This document shows, in pieces, positions 60,336 through 64,000 of a stretch of DNA of 64,000 bases. A model generated the notes under the pieces. It was not told the origin of the DNA. It saw nothing but the letters and a program-made list of their open reading frames with translations, and did no database searches. Origin of the DNA: CAZSSH01 sp964609825. GTDB lineage: Bacteria > Verrucomicrobiota > Lentisphaeria > Victivallales > Victivallaceae. The stretch lies in NCBI GenBank assembly GCA_964609825.1, contig CAZSSH010000007.1, positions 186,001 through 250,000 of the forward strand, read 5' to 3'. The first letter of the stretch is position 1. Every line of letters starts with the position of its first letter. Made by a program: the position numbers and the translations under genes.

Positions 60336-61225
60336 TTTTTATCAGCCTCCTTGAGCGAATGGCGAAACAATGAGTATGAGTTGTAGCTGTTGTGCCACAA
60401 CACGTAAAACGTGGGCCCCAGTGCGGTCAGCGGGTCGGCGTTTTGCAACGCGAGATAAATCGTCAGCGTGGTATTTTTTTGCCCCAATGACTGACTGGCC
60501 GCCACCGCGTATTTTTTGCCCCCGAGATAATAACCGAGGACAAAGTTAATGATACAAATCACCAGCGAAACCAAGCCGATGTACAACAAAATGTCCGTCG
60601 GGATGCGTTTTTGCTCGCGGACAAACTGCGACGCATTGGCAACGATCAAAAATATCGCAAAAATCCAGATGTAAAAACTCCATTTGCCGAAAAAATCGGA
60701 AAACTTGCCCGCGTTGCGAAACAACAACCGGACGACGACTGCCGCCGCCACCGGGATGCCGATCACGTACCCGACGCTTTTTAATGCCTCGACAAAGGTT
60801 CCCTCCGCCGGGCCCGGCAGCACCATCGGCAAGAGTACCGGAAACAAAATCGGGATCGCCAAATTGGTCGCCAAAAACGCGGTCAAGGTAAACTCGACGT
60901 TGTCATCGAGCATTTTCATCACCACCGGCGCCGCCGTCGCGGTCGGCGTAATCCCGGTAAAAAACGCCGCCAGCGCCAACTCGCGGTGGCCGACGGCGAT
61001 CAACACGGCATAACTCCCCAGGCCCATCGCCACATTGGCGACCACCAACTTTAAATGCGTCCACCGAAATGATCTGAAGGCGATTTGGGCCTTAAGCAGC
61101 ACCAAAAAAAGCATCCAGATCACCAGATAGCGGATCACAAAACTGAACTCCGCCGCCTTGGGGCAAAAATAGCCGCCGGCAAACGCGGCGGCCATCGCAA
61201 TCAATTTTACGTATGCGCCAAACAT
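60332..61225 (-). CDS. Bile acid:sodium symporter (BASS)-family transporter
   Basis: The product is 297 aa from ATG 61225, which shares its A with the upstream TGA (TGATG). About nine helices are predicted. GITPTATAAPVVMKML and SQSLGQKNTTLTIYLAL are BASS signature regions, the latter a Na+-site motif. The transported anion is unknown. The TTG one codon upstream is a less likely start. It lies between the hexomutase and the sensor kinase in one operon. Confidence 0.85.
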   Translation of the reverse strand: MFGAYVKLIAMAAAFAGGYFCPKAAEFSFVIRYLVIWMLFLVLLKAQIAFRSFRWTHLKLVVANVAMGLGSYAVLIAVGHRELALAAFFTGITPTATAAPVVMKMLDDNVEFTLTAFLATNLAIPILFPVLLPMVLPGPAEGTFVEALKSVGYVIGIPVAAAVVVRLLFRNAGKFSDFFGKWSFYIWIFAIFLIVANASQFVREQKRIPTDILLYIGLVSLVICIINFVLGYYLGGKKYAVAASQSLGQKNTTLTIYLALQNADPLTALGPTFYVLWHNSYNSYSLFRHSLKEADKK

Positions 61226-62538
61226 CAACCGCGAATCAGTTTCAACAACTCGTCGCGCTTGGCTTCCATCAGGGCCTCGCTGTCGGCTTCGACGATCAAG
61301 CGGAGCAACGGCTCGGTGTTGGACGAGCGGACGTTAAACCACCAACTCGGGTACTCGACGGAAATCCCGTCCAACTCAAACATGTGGCCGTCCTGATAGC
61401 GTTTTTTGATCTCCGCCAAAATTGGGGCGACATCGCTTACCTTTGAGTTGATTTCGCCGCTCGCAAAGTATTTGCGCAACGGTTTCACCAACTGGTCGAG
61501 CGGCTTGTTTTTCTTGCAGATGAGGTTGGCAAGCTTGATCATTGCCAGCGCCTGACTTTCGGCGGTGAAGTTTTCCTTAAAATAATAGTGGCCGGACAAT
61601 TCGCCCGCAAACACCGCGTCGTTTTCGCGCATCTGGTTTTTGATAAAGGCATGGCCGACGCGCGACTGGATCGCTTTGCCGCCGTTTTCCTCAATGCACT
61701 CTTTGACCGCGCGGCTGCTGCGCAAATCATAGAGGATCGTCGCCGGTCCGTCGCTCAAAATGTCTTGGGCGATGAGGGCGGTAAAGAGGTCCATCGGGAT
61801 GATTTCCCCTTGGTTGTCGATGAAGCCGCAGCGGTCGGCATCGCCGTCAAACGCGGCGCCGAAGTCGGCTTTTTCGGTCTTGACCCGGGCGCGGATGGCG
61901 TCAAGCGTGCTTAAGTGCAACGGATTGGCCTCGTGGTTGGGGAACGTGCCGTCCAAAACGTCATACATCGGGATGATGTCAAATAAATCGGTGATCCCGG
62001 CAATTTCATAAATCCCCATCGCATTGGCATAGTCGACGACGACCTTGAGCTTGCGGTCCATTTTGGCAAATTTGCGCAAAAACTCGGCGTAGGCCTTGGC
62101 GATATCATAGGTGGTTACTTTGCCCGGCTGAGCAACTTTGCTCCAACTTTGAGCGTTGACGATATTCTCGATATCCTTGATCCCGGTCGCGCCGCTGATC
62201 GGCACGGCCTGGGCTTTGCACAGTTTGAAGCCGTTCCACTCGCCGGGGTTGTGGCTGGCGGTGATCATCACGCTCCCGTCGGCTTTCAAAAAACCGTTGG
62301 CATAGTAGCTCATCGGGGTGGAGCATAAACCGATGTCGATCACGTCGGCGCCCTGTGCGGTCATCCCTTTGGCCAAGGCGGCAAACAAGCCGACTGAGTG
62401 CGGGCGCATATCGCGGCCGACCACGATTTTTTTGGCTTTGGTGAATTCGACAAAGGCGCGGCCGATTTTTTCGGCGAGGGCTTCGTCGAGGTCTTCGCCG
62501 TAGATGCCGCGGATGTCGTAGGCTTTAAAAATACTCAT
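61225..62538 (-). CDS. Phosphomannomutase/phosphoglucomutase
   Basis: The product is 437 aa. SIFKAYDIRGIYG is the start typical of the alpha-D-phosphohexomutase family. TASHNP carries the phosphoserine (Ser95), FDGDADRCGFID the metal site, and GELSGHYYFKEN the sugar-binding loop. RSSNTEPLLRLIVEA at the end is the phosphate-binding loop. It interconverts hexose 6- and 1-phosphates, supplying GDP-mannose or UDP-glucose routes. The RBS is AAGGAG. Confidence 0.95.
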   Translation of the reverse strand: MSIFKAYDIRGIYGEDLDEALAEKIGRAFVEFTKAKKIVVGRDMRPHSVGLFAALAKGMTAQGADVIDIGLCSTPMSYYANGFLKADGSVMITASHNPGEWNGFKLCKAQAVPISGATGIKDIENIVNAQSWSKVAQPGKVTTYDIAKAYAEFLRKFAKMDRKLKVVVDYANAMGIYEIAGITDLFDIIPMYDVLDGTFPNHEANPLHLSTLDAIRARVKTEKADFGAAFDGDADRCGFIDNQGEIIPMDLFTALIAQDILSDGPATILYDLRSSRAVKECIEENGGKAIQSRVGHAFIKNQMRENDAVFAGELSGHYYFKENFTAESQALAMIKLANLICKKNKPLDQLVKPLRKYFASGEINSKVSDVAPILAEIKKRYQDGHMFELDGISVEYPSWWFNVRSSNTEPLLRLIVEADSEALMEAKRDELLKLIRG

Positions 62539-62571
62539 GCTGGTCTCCTTAATATATGATTTGGTTTGTTG

Positions 62572-64000
62572 TTATTTTAAAATGCCGACCGCATTCATAA
62601 ATGCGAGCAACACCCCAAAAGGCGTGATGAAACGCACGAAAAATCCCCACAGCGAGGCCGGGGTCAAAATATGGCGGCGCAAGTCGCCATAGCCTTCTTC
62701 GCCACGGAGTCCGGCCAGAAGGATGAATAAATTGGTGTCGAGTTCGTTGCCGGCTCCTTTGCGCAGCTCTTTGAGGGCGTTGCGGATGCCCCAGTCCCAG
62801 CCGACAAAAATCGCAATCGCGATCCCGCCCAGGGGCAGCATCCAGTTGGCCGTAAGCATGTCGATCAGATCAAACAAACTCCCGCCGATCGGGTTAAAGG
62901 CATAACCGATGGCTTTTTGCATCCCCGGGAGGTTGTCCCAGTTATTCATACTCAAAGCGCAGAGCCAGCCCAAAAGGATGATCCCGACGGTGAACAGTGT
63001 CACCGATACTTTGCGCGAAAGCTTGAGGTGATTGATGCCGATCGCGATCACCACTTCGGCCAAGCTGATGGCGCTCGTCAGGGCGGCGACTAAAAAGGCG
63101 ACGAAAAAGAGTCCGTTCCACAGCCAGCCGAGACCGCCCGGGATGAGGTTAAAAGCGGCGGGCAAAATATTGAAGATCAAGGCCGGGCCCTGACCTGCTT
63201 CAAAACCCATGGCGTAGACGGCCGGAAACACGGCAAGTCCGCCCAAAATCGAGGCGAGAGTATCAAGGCCGAGGATCATGACTGCCGATTTGGTGAGGTC
63301 TTCGTCTTTTTTGACATAGCTTCCGTAAGTAATCATAATCCCCATCGCAAGACTCAGCGAAAAGAACGCATGGCCGAGGGCGATCAAGACCCCGTGCCCC
63401 GTGAGTTTGGAGAAATCGGGGGCGAGGAAAAATTTGACCCCGGCCATCGCGCCCGGGAGCGATACGCTGCGTAAAATCAAAACCACGAGCAGCAGAAACA
63501 ACAATGGCATCAAAATTTTGGACCAGCGCTCAATCCCTTTTTTGACCCCCATCCATAAAATTGCGCCGCAAATCAGCCAAAAAATCGCCTGCGCCAAAAT
63601 GACCGTCAACTGGCTGCCCGGCGGGGCGTTGACGATGGTGCCGATGACTTGGGCGGCGCCCTCTTTGTCGGTAAAGGTGAGGCTGCCGGTGAAAGCTTTA
63701 TAAATGTAAAGCAAAATCCACCCCGAGATTACCCCGTAATAGCCGCAGATCAGCACCGGCACAATTACGCCGCTCATGATGCCGACCAAGGTCCAGCCGT
63801 ACTTGAGGATCAAGGCACCAAAGATAATCAATAAGCAGCCGTAGCCGGTAATCGAAAATAAGACAAGACAAATCCCGGTCAAGAGCAGCATGCCGCCAAA
63901 AAAGTCGGCCAAAAATGTCCGGTGCGAGGACAGTTGCTGAAATGCGCCGATGGCATCGCTCTGACTCTTGCGCCCCATCGCAAACTCGCAGACCATCAGC
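62572..64000 (-). CDS. Neurotransmitter:sodium symporter (NSS/SNF) family transporter (partial, 5' end off window)
   Basis: 475 codons are visible; the reading frame continues upstream of base 64000. The first visible part, EFAMGRKSQ, corresponds to the segment after TM2 in NSS proteins, so about 50-60 N-terminal residues are missing. Helices run through the rest, with FSLSLAMGIMITYGSYVKKD, ALTSAISLAEVVIAIG and WNGLFFVAFLVAALTS as family features. It imports an amino acid or similar compound with Na+. It is 33 bp from the hexomutase gene downstream. Confidence 0.9.
   Translation of the reverse strand, partial: LMVCEFAMGRKSQSDAIGAFQQLSSHRTFLADFFGGMLLLTGICLVLFSITGYGCLLIIFGALILKYGWTLVGIMSGVIVPVLICGYYGVISGWILLYIYKAFTGSLTFTDKEGAAQVIGTIVNAPPGSQLTVILAQAIFWLICGAILWMGVKKGIERWSKILMPLLFLLLVVLILRSVSLPGAMAGVKFFLAPDFSKLTGHGVLIALGHAFFSLSLAMGIMITYGSYVKKDEDLTKSAVMILGLDTLASILGGLAVFPAVYAMGFEAGQGPALIFNILPAAFNLIPGGLGWLWNGLFFVAFLVAALTSAISLAEVVIAIGINHLKLSRKVSVTLFTVGIILLGWLCALSMNNWDNLPGMQKAIGYAFNPIGGSLFDLIDMLTANWMLPLGGIAIAIFVGWDWGIRNALKELRKGAGNELDTNLFILLAGLRGEEGYGDLRRHILTPASLWGFFVRFITPFGVLLAFMNAVGILK

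Noticed and set aside
1..64000. tRNA, rRNA or CRISPR array.
   Set aside because: No tRNA-like T-loop and acceptor pairing, no conserved rRNA segments and no regularly spaced short repeats were noticed on either strand.

Overview
The window looks like chromosomal DNA of a Lentisphaerota (Victivallis-like) bacterium. This is an inference from several things seen together: three copies of the [20 protein letters not shown]-type pseudopilin N-terminus, a V-type ATPase I-K pair, many secreted glycan-degrading enzymes and esterases, a sulfatase, and a Gram-negative style cell envelope (TolC-like lipoprotein, MsbA-like exporter, RodA, MurI). Coding density is high and most DNA is GC-rich. The exception is an AT-rich island at about 48.38-50.75 kb. 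No tRNA, rRNA, CRISPR array or recognisable transposase was found.

Layout. Bases 1-5768 (minus): a LacI regulator, a GH130-type enzyme, a pseudopilin and a giant secreted clan GH-A glycosidase that runs off the left edge. Bases 5948-11312: IclR regulator, SDR, FAD oxidoreductase (plus) and a convergent sialate O-acetylesterase. Bases 11323-17020 (minus): recO-like, gatB, V-ATPase K and I, proA. Bases 17234-24355 (plus): purA, rodA, purD, a lipoprotein, a PIN-PhoH ATPase and a GH1 beta-glucosidase. Bases 24552-33877 (plus): a sulfatase without signal peptide, then LacI, pseudopilin, a small CBM-like protein, a second giant GH-A enzyme, a GDSL hydrolase and an EamA transporter. Bases 33881-38861 (minus): a GntR/LacI hybrid regulator, pseudopilin, pectate-lyase-like protein, a small secreted protein and a SASA esterase. 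Bases 38986-48066: rpsD (minus), then a TolC-like gene, gltX, def, DUF1189, a Cdc123-like gene, rdgB and two membrane proteins (plus). Bases 48070-51137: the island and its flanking repeats. Bases 51199-54932 (minus): MsbA-like exporter, DegT aminotransferase, recX. Bases 55108-58407 (plus): gap, pgk, murI. Bases 58404-64000 (minus): an NSS symporter (partial), a phosphohexomutase, a BASS transporter and a sensor kinase.

Two themes stand out. First, three independent loci repeat the order regulator, pseudopilin, secreted glycan enzymes, which suggests that each polysaccharide-use locus carries its own pseudopilin. Second, a ~2.4 kb AT-rich island carries a 46-aa basic protein, a 193-aa protein of unknown family and an XRE-ImmA/IrrE metallopeptidase. 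It is bounded by ~300-bp inverted repeats whose two copies differ by compensatory changes in a hairpin. This is the best candidate in the window for an undescribed system. A bacterial Cdc123-like ATP-grasp protein is a further point of interest.
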